In this document: positions 9,410-19,005 of the stretch, one piece after another
How positions within the stretch are numbered: the first letter of the stretch is position 1
How the letters are laid out: the number at the start of each line of letters is the position of its first letter
Assembly (NCBI GenBank): GCA_025351765.1
Contig: JANXVH010000118.1
Location: forward strand, 1 to 37,337
Source of the DNA: Pedobacter sp.
Lineage (GTDB): Bacteria; Bacteroidota; Bacteroidia; Sphingobacteriales; Sphingobacteriaceae
Reading direction: 5' to 3'
DNA: 37,337 bases
Made by a program: the position numbers and the translations under genes
Notes under the pieces: model-generated
Databases searched by the model: none
Told to the model about the DNA's origin: nothing
The model's input: the letters and a program-made list of their open reading frames with translations, nothing else

Positions 9410-11095
9410 ATGAATAAACTTCAAACCTACGATTACATTGTATTTTTCATATACTTTATAATTGTTTCCTCGTATGGATTTTGGATCTATTACAAAAAGA
9501 GATCCGCCGTTAGTGATTCTAAAGATTACTTTCTTGCAGAAGGCTCACTGACTTGGTGGGCTATTGGTGCGTCCTTAATTGCTTCTAATATTTCTGCCGA
9601 ACAAATGATTGGAATGAGCGGTTCTGGCTTTAAACTTGGTCTGGCAATTTCAGCGTATGAATGGATGGCAGCAGCTACCCTTATTATTGTGGCGGTATTC
9701 TTTATGCCGGTATACCTTAAGAATAAGATTTTTACAATGCCGCAGTTTCTTAGTCAGCGGTACAATGAAAAGGTAGCGATGATTATGGCGGTTTTCTGGC
9801 TGATGTTATACATTGTGGTAAACCTAATGTCTATTTTATATCTCGGTGCACTGGCAATAAGTGGAATCTCAGATCTTCCCATTACGATATGCATACTTGG
9901 ACTGGCTGTTTTCGCTATTCTTATCACACTAGGGGGGATGAAAGTTATTGGATATACAGATGTTATTCAAGTGTTCTTTTTAGTGCTAGGTGGCTTGGTG
10001 GCTACTTATATTGCTCTTAATCTGATCTCCAATAATGGCGGTATAGTTAAAGGGTTTGCTATTTTGACTGAGGGTGCCTCAGAACATTTTCACCTAATAT
10101 TTAAGAAGGACAACCCAAATTATATGGATCTTCCGGGATTGAGTGTGCTAATTGGTGGTATGTGGATTGCCAATTTGAGTTATTGGGGATGTAATCAATA
10201 CATTACGCAAAGAGCTCTTGGCGCTTCTTTACCAACTGCGCGTTCGGGTTTATTGTTTGCTGCATTTTTAAAAATGCTAATGCCTGTAATTGTGGTAATT
10301 CCCGGTATTGCAGTTTTCTATATCATCAAACAAAAAATTCCTGGAATAAGTGGTGCCAACTTGTTGACATCTTCTGGTGTTCAGGATCCAAACAAAGCTT
10401 ATCCTGCTTTATTGGGATTGTTGCCAATTGGTTTAAAAGGATTATCATTTGCAGCACTAACCGCGGCAATTGTAGCATCTCTAGCGGGAAAGGCGAATAG
10501 TATTGCCACTATTTTTACATTAGACATTTACAAAAAGGCTTTTAATCCAGCAGCTAGTGAAAAAAATCTGGTTAATGTGGGTAAGGTAACAGTTGTTGTA
10601 GCTATGCTATTGGCTGTCGTACTTTCACTTATTGTGGGTGATGCACTGATGGGAGAAGGAAAACAAGGGTTTCAATATATTCAGGAATATACAGGATTTG
10701 TATCCCCGGGCATATTTGCCATGTTCATCTTAGGTTTCTTTTGGAAAAAGACTACATCAAATGCCGCACTATTTGCAACCATTGGAGGTTTCTTAGTTTC
10801 CGTATTACTTAAATTTTTACCGGGATGGATAGATCTTTCTCCCTTAAATGAATTTGGATGGGCTGTTGCTAACTCAACTGGTGTTTTTGAAATTCCTTTT
10901 ATGGATAGAATGGTTATTGTATTTGCAGTATGTCTCATTGGTATGTACTTTATAAGTATCTATGAGAACAAGAAAGGCATTAAAACAAATGGACTGGAAG
11001 TGGATTCCAGTATGTTTAAGGTTTCTACTTCTTTTGCGGTTGGATCTCTAATTATAATTGCCATGACCGTTGCGCTCTACACTGCCTTCTGGTAG
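9410..11095 (+). CDS. Sodium/solute symporter (SSS/SGLT family), probable sugar transporter
   Basis: Integral inner-membrane protein of 561 residues with about 13-14 hydrophobic helices. It begins with an uncleaved helix (YIVFFIYFIIVSSYGFWIYY). It carries SSS-family hallmarks: GSLTWWAIGASLIASNISAEQMIGMSG near residues 45-75, FTMPQFLSQRY, and ALTAAIVASLAGKANSIATIFT in the sodium-binding helix region. It is closest in style to the SGLT/Na-glucose branch that is common beside sugar-catabolic genes in Bacteroidota. Following the DUF1080 and propeller genes, it probably imports the sugar or keto-sugar that they produce. A strong terminator follows it. Confidence 0.9.
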   Translation: MNKLQTYDYIVFFIYFIIVSSYGFWIYYKKRSAVSDSKDYFLAEGSLTWWAIGASLIASNISAEQMIGMSGSGFKLGLAISAYEWMAAATLIIVAVFFMPVYLKNKIFTMPQFLSQRYNEKVAMIMAVFWLMLYIVVNLMSILYLGALAISGISDLPITICILGLAVFAILITLGGMKVIGYTDVIQVFFLVLGGLVATYIALNLISNNGGIVKGFAILTEGASEHFHLIFKKDNPNYMDLPGLSVLIGGMWIANLSYWGCNQYITQRALGASLPTARSGLLFAAFLKMLMPVIVVIPGIAVFYIIKQKIPGISGANLLTSSGVQDPNKAYPALLGLLPIGLKGLSFAALTAAIVASLAGKANSIATIFTLDIYKKAFNPAASEKNLVNVGKVTVVVAMLLAVVLSLIVGDALMGEGKQGFQYIQEYTGFVSPGIFAMFILGFFWKKTTSNAALFATIGGFLVSVLLKFLPGWIDLSPLNEFGWAVANSTGVFEIPFMDRMVIVFAVCLIGMYFISIYENKKGIKTNGLEVDSSMFKVSTSFAVGSLIIIAMTVALYTAFW

Positions 11096-11118
11096 AAGAA
11101 AAGTAGAGTAAAAATAGT

Positions 11119-11152
11119 AAGGCCGGATGATTTAGTTATCCGGCCTTTTTTT
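11119..11152 (+). terminator. Rho-independent terminator after the symporter gene
   Basis: AAGGCCGGAT (11119-11128) pairs perfectly with ATCCGGCCTT (11138-11147) around a 9-base loop, followed by a T run to 11152. It lies between convergent genes. The other strand has a weaker U tract (from the A run at 11110-11114), so it could act both ways. Confidence 0.92.
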
Positions 11153-11179
11153 AATTATTTATGTAAAATTTCCGTATTC

Positions 11180-12538
11180 CTAGAATTTAAATATTTTACC
11201 GCCTACCATCACTTCTTGTTTCGCTTCATCGAATGTAGCTCTCTGCCCTGTTCGAATGGCAGCGTTGGTCATGATGTTGGCGATGGAGTGAGAATAACCC
11301 GCTTCAACCGGAGCATTTGGTTGCTCGCGACTTCTTACACATTCCATCCAATTTCTCATGTGTGCTGACGTTAATTTATCGCCACCGGTATTGGCAGATG
11401 CTGAAACCTTTTCAACCATATCAGTAAGTTTAAGTTCTGGTAGCAAGTTAGGTGGCATGTTCATCGCTTTAGCAGCACCTGCTGTCAAACCGCCTCTAGG
11501 AGAAACCATATTGGTGTTCAGGTTTAACTCGCCACCATTTGCGTAATAGATTTCTGCAGGGTTTTCATCACCATTGTGCATTCTTGAAGTAAATACTACC
11601 TGAAAGCCATTATTGGAGTCATTCTCTTTACCATAATCAAACACTGCAGTAGTGGTATCCCAGTTACGGCGACCATCTTTCCACTGATAAATACCTCCAT
11701 TAGCCACTACACTACGGGGGTGTTTAAGGCCAGTAAACCAATGTACAGTATCAATCTGGTGTGACATCCATTGTCCCGGCATACCTGAGGAAAAGGGCCA
11801 GAATAAACGGAATTCCAAGTATTTGCGCGGATCCCATTCTTCAAAAGGGCGGTTCAATAAAAACCGCTTCCAATCGGTATCTTCTTGTTTGAGTTTGGCA
11901 ACAAGATCCGGTCTACGCCATCTACCGGGCTGATTTACATTCCAGCTCAACTCAACCATTGTAATGTTTCCAAATTTACCCTCGTTTATAAATTTCGATG
12001 CAGCCTTATAGTTGTCGCCACTTCTGCGCTGAGATCCTATCTGAAGAATCTGTTTGCCTGAACGAACGGCTTTTAAGGTCGCACGAGCATCTTCCATAGT
12101 TTCGGCGAAAGGTTTCTCACAATAAACATCACATTTGCTGTTCACAGCTTCCGCTGCATGCGAAGCATGTGCAAAATCAGGAGAACTAATAATTACCGCG
12201 TCAATATCTTTCGTTCCATATAATTCATCATTATTCCTGCAACCTTTGATATCATGACCCATCTTAGATTTCAAATGATCCATACCTAACCCTCTTCTGT
12301 AGTTCCATAGATCTGAAACTGCCACAATATCAAAATTTAACTCCTTGTTATGATTAAGGAAGCTCGGTAGCAGGGCATCTTTAAAGCGATCTGAAAACCC
12401 GACTATACCCACCCTCACTCTATCATTAGCACCAATAATATTGCTATAACTTTTTGCATTCCAACCCATAGTGCCTAGGTAGGTACCTGCAGTAGCTACT
12501 GCAGATTGCTTTATAAATTTTCTTCTGGATTCTTCCAT
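11180..12538 (-). CDS. Tat-exported Gfo/Idh/MocA-family oxidoreductase
   Basis: NAD(P)-type sugar oxidoreductase of 452 residues. The N-terminus has a twin-arginine motif SRRKFIK (residues 4-10) and a hydrophobic stretch, so the folded, cofactor-loaded enzyme is probably sent to the periplasm. The Rossmann start RVRVGIVGF is near residue 42. The family motif CEKPFAETMEDA contains the conserved EKP. Relatives oxidise or reduce sugar ring hydroxyls, often at C3. It is last in an operon with the double-DUF1080 gene three bases upstream. Together they suggest oxidation of a glycoside to a 3-keto-glycoside followed by cleavage. The substrate is inferred, not shown. Confidence 0.9.
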   Translation of the reverse strand: MEESRRKFIKQSAVATAGTYLGTMGWNAKSYSNIIGANDRVRVGIVGFSDRFKDALLPSFLNHNKELNFDIVAVSDLWNYRRGLGMDHLKSKMGHDIKGCRNNDELYGTKDIDAVIISSPDFAHASHAAEAVNSKCDVYCEKPFAETMEDARATLKAVRSGKQILQIGSQRRSGDNYKAASKFINEGKFGNITMVELSWNVNQPGRWRRPDLVAKLKQEDTDWKRFLLNRPFEEWDPRKYLEFRLFWPFSSGMPGQWMSHQIDTVHWFTGLKHPRSVVANGGIYQWKDGRRNWDTTTAVFDYGKENDSNNGFQVVFTSRMHNGDENPAEIYYANGGELNLNTNMVSPRGGLTAGAAKAMNMPPNLLPELKLTDMVEKVSASANTGGDKLTSAHMRNWMECVRSREQPNAPVEAGYSHSIANIMTNAAIRTGQRATFDEAKQEVMVGGKIFKF

Positions 12539-12541
12539 GAT

Positions 12542-13903
12542 TTATAGTTCTTTTATTTTTATACTTCTAAAGGAAACCCTATCGCCGTGATCCTGTAACA
12601 GAATGTGACCTTTTGGTGCCATACCAAAGCCTTTCCAGTCTTTATATTTGCTTGCTGCAACAAGTTCATAAAACTCTGGTGTACCCCTTATAAACTCAGT
12701 TACCTTTATGCCGTTTAGCCAATACTCTATGCGATTGTCTTTGTAAATACGGATATATCCCCGGTTCCATTCGCCTATAGGACGATCTGCCCCTACATTT
12801 TTCTTGCTTGCAATTAAATCATAAAGAGATCCTAAAGTTCTGTTTCCGTTCTTTCCCAGTTTGGCATCAGGATGACGCATATCGTCTAAGATCTGGTATT
12901 CCATTCCAATTGCTGAGCCCTTATTGCCTTCAGTAAGGGTTACAAAATATTTTACGCCACTGTTTGCACCTTCTGTCAACCTAAAATCAAATTTCAATTC
13001 AAACGCGCTGTATTCTTTTACAGTAACGATGTCTCCTCCATTTGTTGATTCTGCACCCATGGCTTGGTCCACACTTAGCTCGCCATTTTGTATGTTCCAA
13101 CCTTTATCAGGAAACTTATCCTTATATGCGCCAACCCAGCCATTGGTGGTTTTACCATCCCATAATAAAGAAAATCCTTCTTTCTTTTCCTGTAAAGACA
13201 AGTCATTTGGAATCATATTTACTACGTAAATATCGTCTGGTTTGCTTGGCTTTAAATTAGCGGTTTGAATGCGAATATTGCGCCAGTGTATTTGCTTGCC
13301 TGGAGTATCATTTTTACCTATTGCATGTACTTGTAGTGCGATAAATCCGGTAGGTGTAACCATATCAATTAGGTTTGCAGTTGGAATACCATTTATCCAA
13401 GTCCTTATAGATTTACCTATACATTCTATACGGTATTTATTCCAAGCTTCTTTTTTAAAAGCCGCCTGACCAGCGGGATTGATACCAAGGGGATACAACC
13501 AGCCTCTCCTTGCTTCGTCATAAAGTCCACCGCTCCACTTTCTATCTGAAGGATCGACCTCTACCTGATAACCATGTACCCGACCATTTTGGTAATCTGA
13601 GTTACTCTCGCTTCTGATCTGAATACCAGAATTCATTGAATTATCTACCAATAAATCCAGTTCAAGAATGAAGTCGGCATAGTTTTTTTCAGTAGCCAAA
13701 AAAGAATTCGGCTCATTTAGAACAGTAGAGCCAACAATCTCTCCATTTTTAACTGTGTATTTTGCTTTACCATTGAGCTGTTTCCATCCGGTAAAATCTT
13801 TTCCGTTAAACAGATTTTGCCATTTTCCAGTTTGCGCCAATAATGTAGAAGGAAAGGTTGCAAATGCCAAAGCGGTAAAAATCAATAATCTTTTTGTTTT
13901 CAT
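12542..13903 (-). CDS. Exported protein with two DUF1080 (3-keto-disaccharide hydrolase) domains
   Basis: Protein of 453 residues with a signal peptide (cleavage near LLAQTGK, about residue 24). Two DUF1080 domains stand in tandem, about 27-210 and 240-452. Each starts with a tryptophan-glycine stretch ([15 protein letters not shown] and [15 protein letters not shown]). Each has the central SGI/SGV strand ([11 protein letters not shown] and [11 protein letters not shown]) and each ends with an IRIQT/IKIKEL strand. Most family members have one domain, so the duplication is notable. It lies between the DUF6807 gene (27 bases upstream) and the Gfo/Idh/MocA gene. The likely role is periplasmic cleavage of an oxidised glycoside. 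Confidence 0.9.
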   Translation of the reverse strand: MKTKRLLIFTALAFATFPSTLLAQTGKWQNLFNGKDFTGWKQLNGKAKYTVKNGEIVGSTVLNEPNSFLATEKNYADFILELDLLVDNSMNSGIQIRSESNSDYQNGRVHGYQVEVDPSDRKWSGGLYDEARRGWLYPLGINPAGQAAFKKEAWNKYRIECIGKSIRTWINGIPTANLIDMVTPTGFIALQVHAIGKNDTPGKQIHWRNIRIQTANLKPSKPDDIYVVNMIPNDLSLQEKKEGFSLLWDGKTTNGWVGAYKDKFPDKGWNIQNGELSVDQAMGAESTNGGDIVTVKEYSAFELKFDFRLTEGANSGVKYFVTLTEGNKGSAIGMEYQILDDMRHPDAKLGKNGNRTLGSLYDLIASKKNVGADRPIGEWNRGYIRIYKDNRIEYWLNGIKVTEFIRGTPEFYELVAASKYKDWKGFGMAPKGHILLQDHGDRVSFRSIKIKEL

Positions 13904-13930
13904 TTTATGCTGTTATATTATAATGCGTTT

Positions 13931-14959
13931 TTAGTTTTTGCTAAACTCTGTGGCTTGTTTGTTGAGAATTTCTGGGTTAACTTCTTCATTTGAAGTAACG
14001 ATCATGCGATACCTGAATGTAACCGACTGTCCCGGCCTGAGCGTTAAATTTAGTTTCTCCTTCCCATTACTAAATATCTCCTGACCGAGTGGATTAGCTG
14101 CAAATAACCCATAATCTCGGGCATGCCAATAGGTAGGGTAGCCTGGATTTTTAGGATGATCAATAATTGCGACCGACAATGGTTTCCCCTCTTTAATTCC
14201 TGTAAGTAAACACCACGTTCCGCGTGTAGCCCAGACGCCAATCCCGGTTTTTCCTTCACTCGTCAAGTAGTTTCCACTTGCTCCATTGCTTGATGCAGGA
14301 ACCTTAGTGATGTTGCCATGGCTGTCGGTAAATTCTTCCACTTTGTTAGATGCGAACTCCAATTCCTTGGTTACTCGAAGTCCAAGCATACCATCTTTTA
14401 TATCTTTGAAGAACACTGTGTCTTTTTGTGCAGTTAGGGTGGTAATCCTGTCAATATTCCTTGTATCAGATGTCCCGCTAAATATAAACGTAGTACTTTC
14501 CTTTAACAGGATATTTTTTGCCTGGTTTTCCCAATTTGCGGTATAACTTATTTTTCCATCTGTTGCACCACTTTTTGTCTCTGTTATTTTAACACTCCTG
14601 ATCCATCCGAATTTGGCTTTCTTTTCTTCCGGTATTGCGTACGAATTATTCCAAAAATCTAACCCATTTACACTTTCATAATTAAGCCAGTAGCCAACAT
14701 GGTGTGGGTGATCAGTTCGTTCCCCATCTCTACTTTTTAGAGGAAACCCCCGGGTAATTATTGCGCCATTTGCTGCGTTAATAGGATAGAGCACTGGTTT
14801 TTCCATATTATCCAGGTAGATTAGGCTAGTAAATGGTTTGCCATCAACGCTAACATTTACCTTATTTTCGGTGCCGCTTTTAACAATATCTACTTTTTTT
14901 GTTTGAGCAATAAGATTGAGGCCCATGCAGCAATAGGCGAATAGAATAAATTTTTTCAT
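13931..14959 (-). CDS. Exported DUF6807 (PmoA-like) family protein
   Basis: Protein of 342 residues with a signal peptide (cleavage near LIAQT, about 19). The body matches the DUF6807 family, sometimes labelled PmoA, with the typical run PLKSRDGERTDHPHHVGYWLNYESVNGLDFW. The two histidines in DHPHH are a plausible metal or active site. Despite the PmoA label there is no reason to link it to methane oxidation. In Bacteroidota and Planctomycetes it occurs with Gfo/Idh/MocA and DUF1080 genes, as here, where it leads the operon. Function is unknown, probably in periplasmic sugar processing. Confidence 0.8.
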   Translation of the reverse strand: MKKFILFAYCCMGLNLIAQTKKVDIVKSGTENKVNVSVDGKPFTSLIYLDNMEKPVLYPINAANGAIITRGFPLKSRDGERTDHPHHVGYWLNYESVNGLDFWNNSYAIPEEKKAKFGWIRSVKITETKSGATDGKISYTANWENQAKNILLKESTTFIFSGTSDTRNIDRITTLTAQKDTVFFKDIKDGMLGLRVTKELEFASNKVEEFTDSHGNITKVPASSNGASGNYLTSEGKTGIGVWATRGTWCLLTGIKEGKPLSVAIIDHPKNPGYPTYWHARDYGLFAANPLGQEIFSNGKEKLNLTLRPGQSVTFRYRMIVTSNEEVNPEILNKQATEFSKN

Positions 14960-15064
14960 TATATTTGGTTATAGCACTCCCGGTTTCCTGCCGAAAGTAT
15001 AGCTAAATATAGCCTTCTCATCCTATAATCTGCTCAATAAATGCCTTTCACGTTAAAAATTTAC

Positions 15065-15076
15065 GAAAACGATTGC
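15065..15076. promoter_or_regulatory. Candidate LacI-family operator upstream of the keto-sugar operon
   Basis: GAAAACGATTGC fits the LacI/GalR-family half-palindromic consensus GnAAnCGnTTnC at every fixed position, including the central CG. It lies 106 bases upstream of the DUF6807 start in the 138-base gap after the SDR gene. No LacI-type regulator gene is in the window. I found no clear -33/-7 pair beside it. Confidence 0.45.
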
Positions 15077-15097
15077 GCATAAATGATAACCTTGGTT

Positions 15098-16090
15098 CTA
15101 TAGCCAATTGTTTTGTTTGTACCAGTGTATGGTGTCAGTGATTCCCATTTCCAGATCGTATTCTGGATTAAACTTTAAATCTCTTCTCGCTTCATTTATA
15201 CTACATCCCCAATTTATGGCAGTTAATTCAGCCATCTTATCTTTATTCAAGGTAGGAGTGACCTTGCTGTTGGAATATATCATGTCGATTAAAGAAGCAA
15301 ATATCGAAACTACTGCGATGGGTAGATGAAGTATTAAGGATTTTTTATGGAGTGCTTTCTTAATAAAGATAGCCAATGCATATCTGTCATAAACCTTGCC
15401 ATCTGAAATATTGTATGCCTTGCCCGATACAATATCGCTTTCAAGAGCATCGATTATCACTTTTGCCAAGTCTTTTACATAGATGAAACTTAGTTGTTGT
15501 TTAAACTTGCCAATATAAGGCTCAAAACCATTATTTATGGTTTTAAATAAGATAAATAAATCTTTTTCCCTTGGCCCGTAAACAGCGGTAGGGCGGATGA
15601 TTACCAATGGTAAACCCGTTATTTCAGACAAATATTTTTCTGCTAATAACTTACTTTTTCCGTATTTAGTAACGGGTTGAGGTGAAGAATCATCCTTAAT
15701 TTCTTGATCTGTGTTTTTCAGCGGCCCTATTGCAGCAAGACTGCTAACAAATAAGAATTTTTTAACAGGGGATTTTAAACTTCTGACTGCTAATGCCAGG
15801 TTGCGCGTATATTCTGCATTAACAAGATTATATGCGGCTTCAGTTTTTGATTTAGTGCTTCCAGCCGCATGGATGATATAGTCAAATTGCTGAACTTCTA
15901 ACTGCTTTATAAGCAATCCAACATCGGAATAGTCAAGTTCAATATAAAGAATTGCATAATTTTTAAGATGAGATGTATCGCTATTCGCACGAACCCCAGC
16001 GTATACCGTATAGCCAAGGCTAAGGCAATATTCTATTATATGAAATCCTAGAAAACCTGTGGCACCTGTTATCAGTACCTTTTTGCTCAT
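15098..16090 (-). CDS. Extended SDR / NAD-dependent epimerase-like protein, candidate ceramide reductase (CerR-like)
   Basis: Extended short-chain dehydrogenase of 330 residues. It has the nucleotide-binding GATGFLG motif (9-15) and the catalytic pair Tyr143/Lys147 (YGKSK), with Ser116-Ser117 upstream. It is annotated by fold as a sugar epimerase. However, it is third in an operon with serine palmitoyltransferase and a GNAT-like protein, and its ATG overlaps the previous stop (ATGA, 16087-16090). In Caulobacter an SDR of this type (CerR) reduces the oxidised ceramide made by the preceding two enzymes. I infer the same role here. A 3-ketosphinganine reductase or an unrelated SDR remain possible. 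Confidence 0.75.
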   Translation of the reverse strand: MSKKVLITGATGFLGFHIIEYCLSLGYTVYAGVRANSDTSHLKNYAILYIELDYSDVGLLIKQLEVQQFDYIIHAAGSTKSKTEAAYNLVNAEYTRNLALAVRSLKSPVKKFLFVSSLAAIGPLKNTDQEIKDDSSPQPVTKYGKSKLLAEKYLSEITGLPLVIIRPTAVYGPREKDLFILFKTINNGFEPYIGKFKQQLSFIYVKDLAKVIIDALESDIVSGKAYNISDGKVYDRYALAIFIKKALHKKSLILHLPIAVVSIFASLIDMIYSNSKVTPTLNKDKMAELTAINWGCSINEARRDLKFNPEYDLEMGITDTIHWYKQNNWL

Positions 16091-17204
16091 ATAGTTTTTT
16101 CGAAAATCCTGTACTTCTTATATGGATCCCCTTTTATAGCCTTAATGGCATTGTTTACCATGTCATTATGTTCCAATGTCCAACCCGCCTCTGCGTATTT
16201 CAAACCCTTTTCACGATAGGCCTTAATAATTCTTGCATATATACAAGCCTCGATACCCATTTTACGATATCCGTCAATTACACCCAACAAAAGAATTCTA
16301 ATGCCAGTTACTTTCTTTTTGCCAAACAAGAGTTTAAATATACCTGTTGGTAATAGGCGACCTTTTTTAATTTTGATTTGGATCTGGTTCATATCAGGTA
16401 TAGCTGCTCCAAAACCTACCAACTTTCCATGCTGCTCAGCAACGAGGCAAAAATCCTGATCTAGTACAAGTTTTAAATCTTTTGCCTGGTAATCAAACTC
16501 CTCATCGTTCAAAGGAACAAAACCCGTATTTTTGTCCCAGGCTTTGTTGTATACTTCACGAAGACTAGCGGCCTCCTCCTTAAAATTCTTGAGATTGATC
16601 TTTCGTATAGTAATATCAGCGCGTTTCAGGCGCTCTTCGAGCCTATCTAATAACTTTACAGAACGATCATCGTAAGCATCCCCTGTAAATTTCCATGCAA
16701 TCAGGTCAACCTGTTTTGCTAAACCAGCGCCTTCTAATAAAGCGATATAATACTCTGCATTATATGGCATCATGACCACAGGAGGGGAGTCAAACCCTTC
16801 TATCAATAAGCCACAACTTTCATTTGTTGAGAAATTAACAGGTCCAATAATTTTATTTTTTACACCCTTTTCTTTAAGCCATTTTACCGCGGTATCTATA
16901 AGTAGGGTTGCAGCATCTTGGTTGTTGATGCAATCAAAGAAGCCAAAAAAACCGTCGCTTGCGTTGTTTAGCTTATTATGGCTGTTGTTTAAAATTGCAG
17001 CAATACGCCCAATAATCTTTCCATCATCAAAAAGCAAAAAGCACTGCAAAGACGAGTGTTTATGAAAAGGGTGGGTAGTTAATAAATCTCTTTGAGCGAT
17101 AAAGAGTTCCGGTACATAGTTTGGATCCCCTTCGTAAAGGTCATGTGGGAAATCGATAAATGTGGCTAATTCTTTTTTAGAATTTACAGCAACTATTTTT
17201 TTCA

Positions 17205-17205
<1 letters not shown>
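16087..17205 (-). CDS. GNAT-like N-acyltransferase, candidate bacterial ceramide synthase (bCerS-like)
   Basis: Soluble-looking protein of 372 residues with two acyltransferase-like halves. It starts with FIDFPHDLYEGDPNYVPEL, a signature of this Bacteroidota family, and the C-terminal half has the GNAT-like LLGVIDGYRKMGIEACIYARIIKAYREKG. Its start overlaps the stop of the serine palmitoyltransferase gene by one base (TAATG, 17203-17207). In Caulobacter the GNAT-like bCerS acylates 3-ketosphinganine. Gene order here (spt, GNAT, SDR) supports that role. The fold is clear from sequence, while the lipid substrate is inferred from context. Confidence 0.78.
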
Positions 17206-18431
<1,226 letters not shown>

Positions 18432-18547
18432 TTACAGAGCAGATTGTATTGATGTTTCGTTTATCATTAAGGGGTCATTTGCTCTGTATAATAACACCTG
18501 TTTGCATCTGGTTAAAAGTCAACATTTATGCAGATAAATAAACATCC

Positions 18548-18578
18548 CAAATCTAAGACCATAAATAGATAAAACAAA
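18548..18578 (-). promoter_or_regulatory. Consensus Bacteroidota promoter for the sphingolipid operon
   Basis: Read on the minus strand, TTTG (18578-18575) is followed by a 19-base spacer and TAGATTTG (18555-18548). This is an exact match to TTTG-N19-TAnnTTTG. The start site would be near 18541, giving a leader of about 128 bases before the spt ATG. It lies downstream of the hairpin at 18716-18768, so that hairpin is not in the spt leader. Confidence 0.75.
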
Positions 18579-18715
18579 ACATAAAGTTAACCAGACTTGA
18601 ATATATTACTTTTTGTGTTAAAAATTACAATTTACTTATAATTTGTTAATACTTATAGCAGGTGTTAATAAATAGACCTAGAAACACTTAAAACATGAAA
18701 ATTGTAAGGATTTTT

Positions 18716-18768
18716 AAAAAAAACGGAGGTAAATCTTACGACCTACCCCCGCTAAATTAACGCTCTCA
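18716..18768 (-). ncRNA. Small RNA / terminator element, copy A of a two-copy family
   Basis: On the minus strand the element begins TGAGAGCGTTAATTTAG (18768-18752), followed by the stem CGGGGGT (18751-18745), a 14-base loop, ACCTCCG (18730-18724) and eight Us (18723-18716). It matches copy B at 27962-28025 in the 17-base 5' motif, stem position, a GGTC and AAGATTT in the loop, and the U tract. One G-U pair forms only on the minus strand, which fixes orientation. No consensus promoter is clear upstream. It could be a small RNA or the tail of a longer transcript. Confidence 0.6.
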
Positions 18769-19005
18769 GTTGTATAAACGAAATGATTTGTGAAATGGTT
18801 TTAAACAGTAAAAAATAAAACGAAATATCTGTTATAAAAGATGATTAGTCCGCCACAGACTAACCTAAACCAAACAGACTTTAGCCGTAAAGTAAGCCTA
18901 TCGACTTGGTTCTATGGATGATAAAATAAAAAATACTTATATCAGACTCAAAGTTTCTTAGGTCTTGGTTTCCTCTGCTAATTGATCCCAAGCTAATATA
19001 GGCAG

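Noticed and set aside
13931..14959. Methane monooxygenase-related function suggested by the PmoA label
   Set aside because: The protein is a soluble exported family with no membrane helices, set among sugar genes; the label is historical.
18435..18486. CAGAGCA/TGCTCTG inverted repeat in the spt leader
   Set aside because: Seven base pairs around a 38-base loop with no U tract; likely chance.
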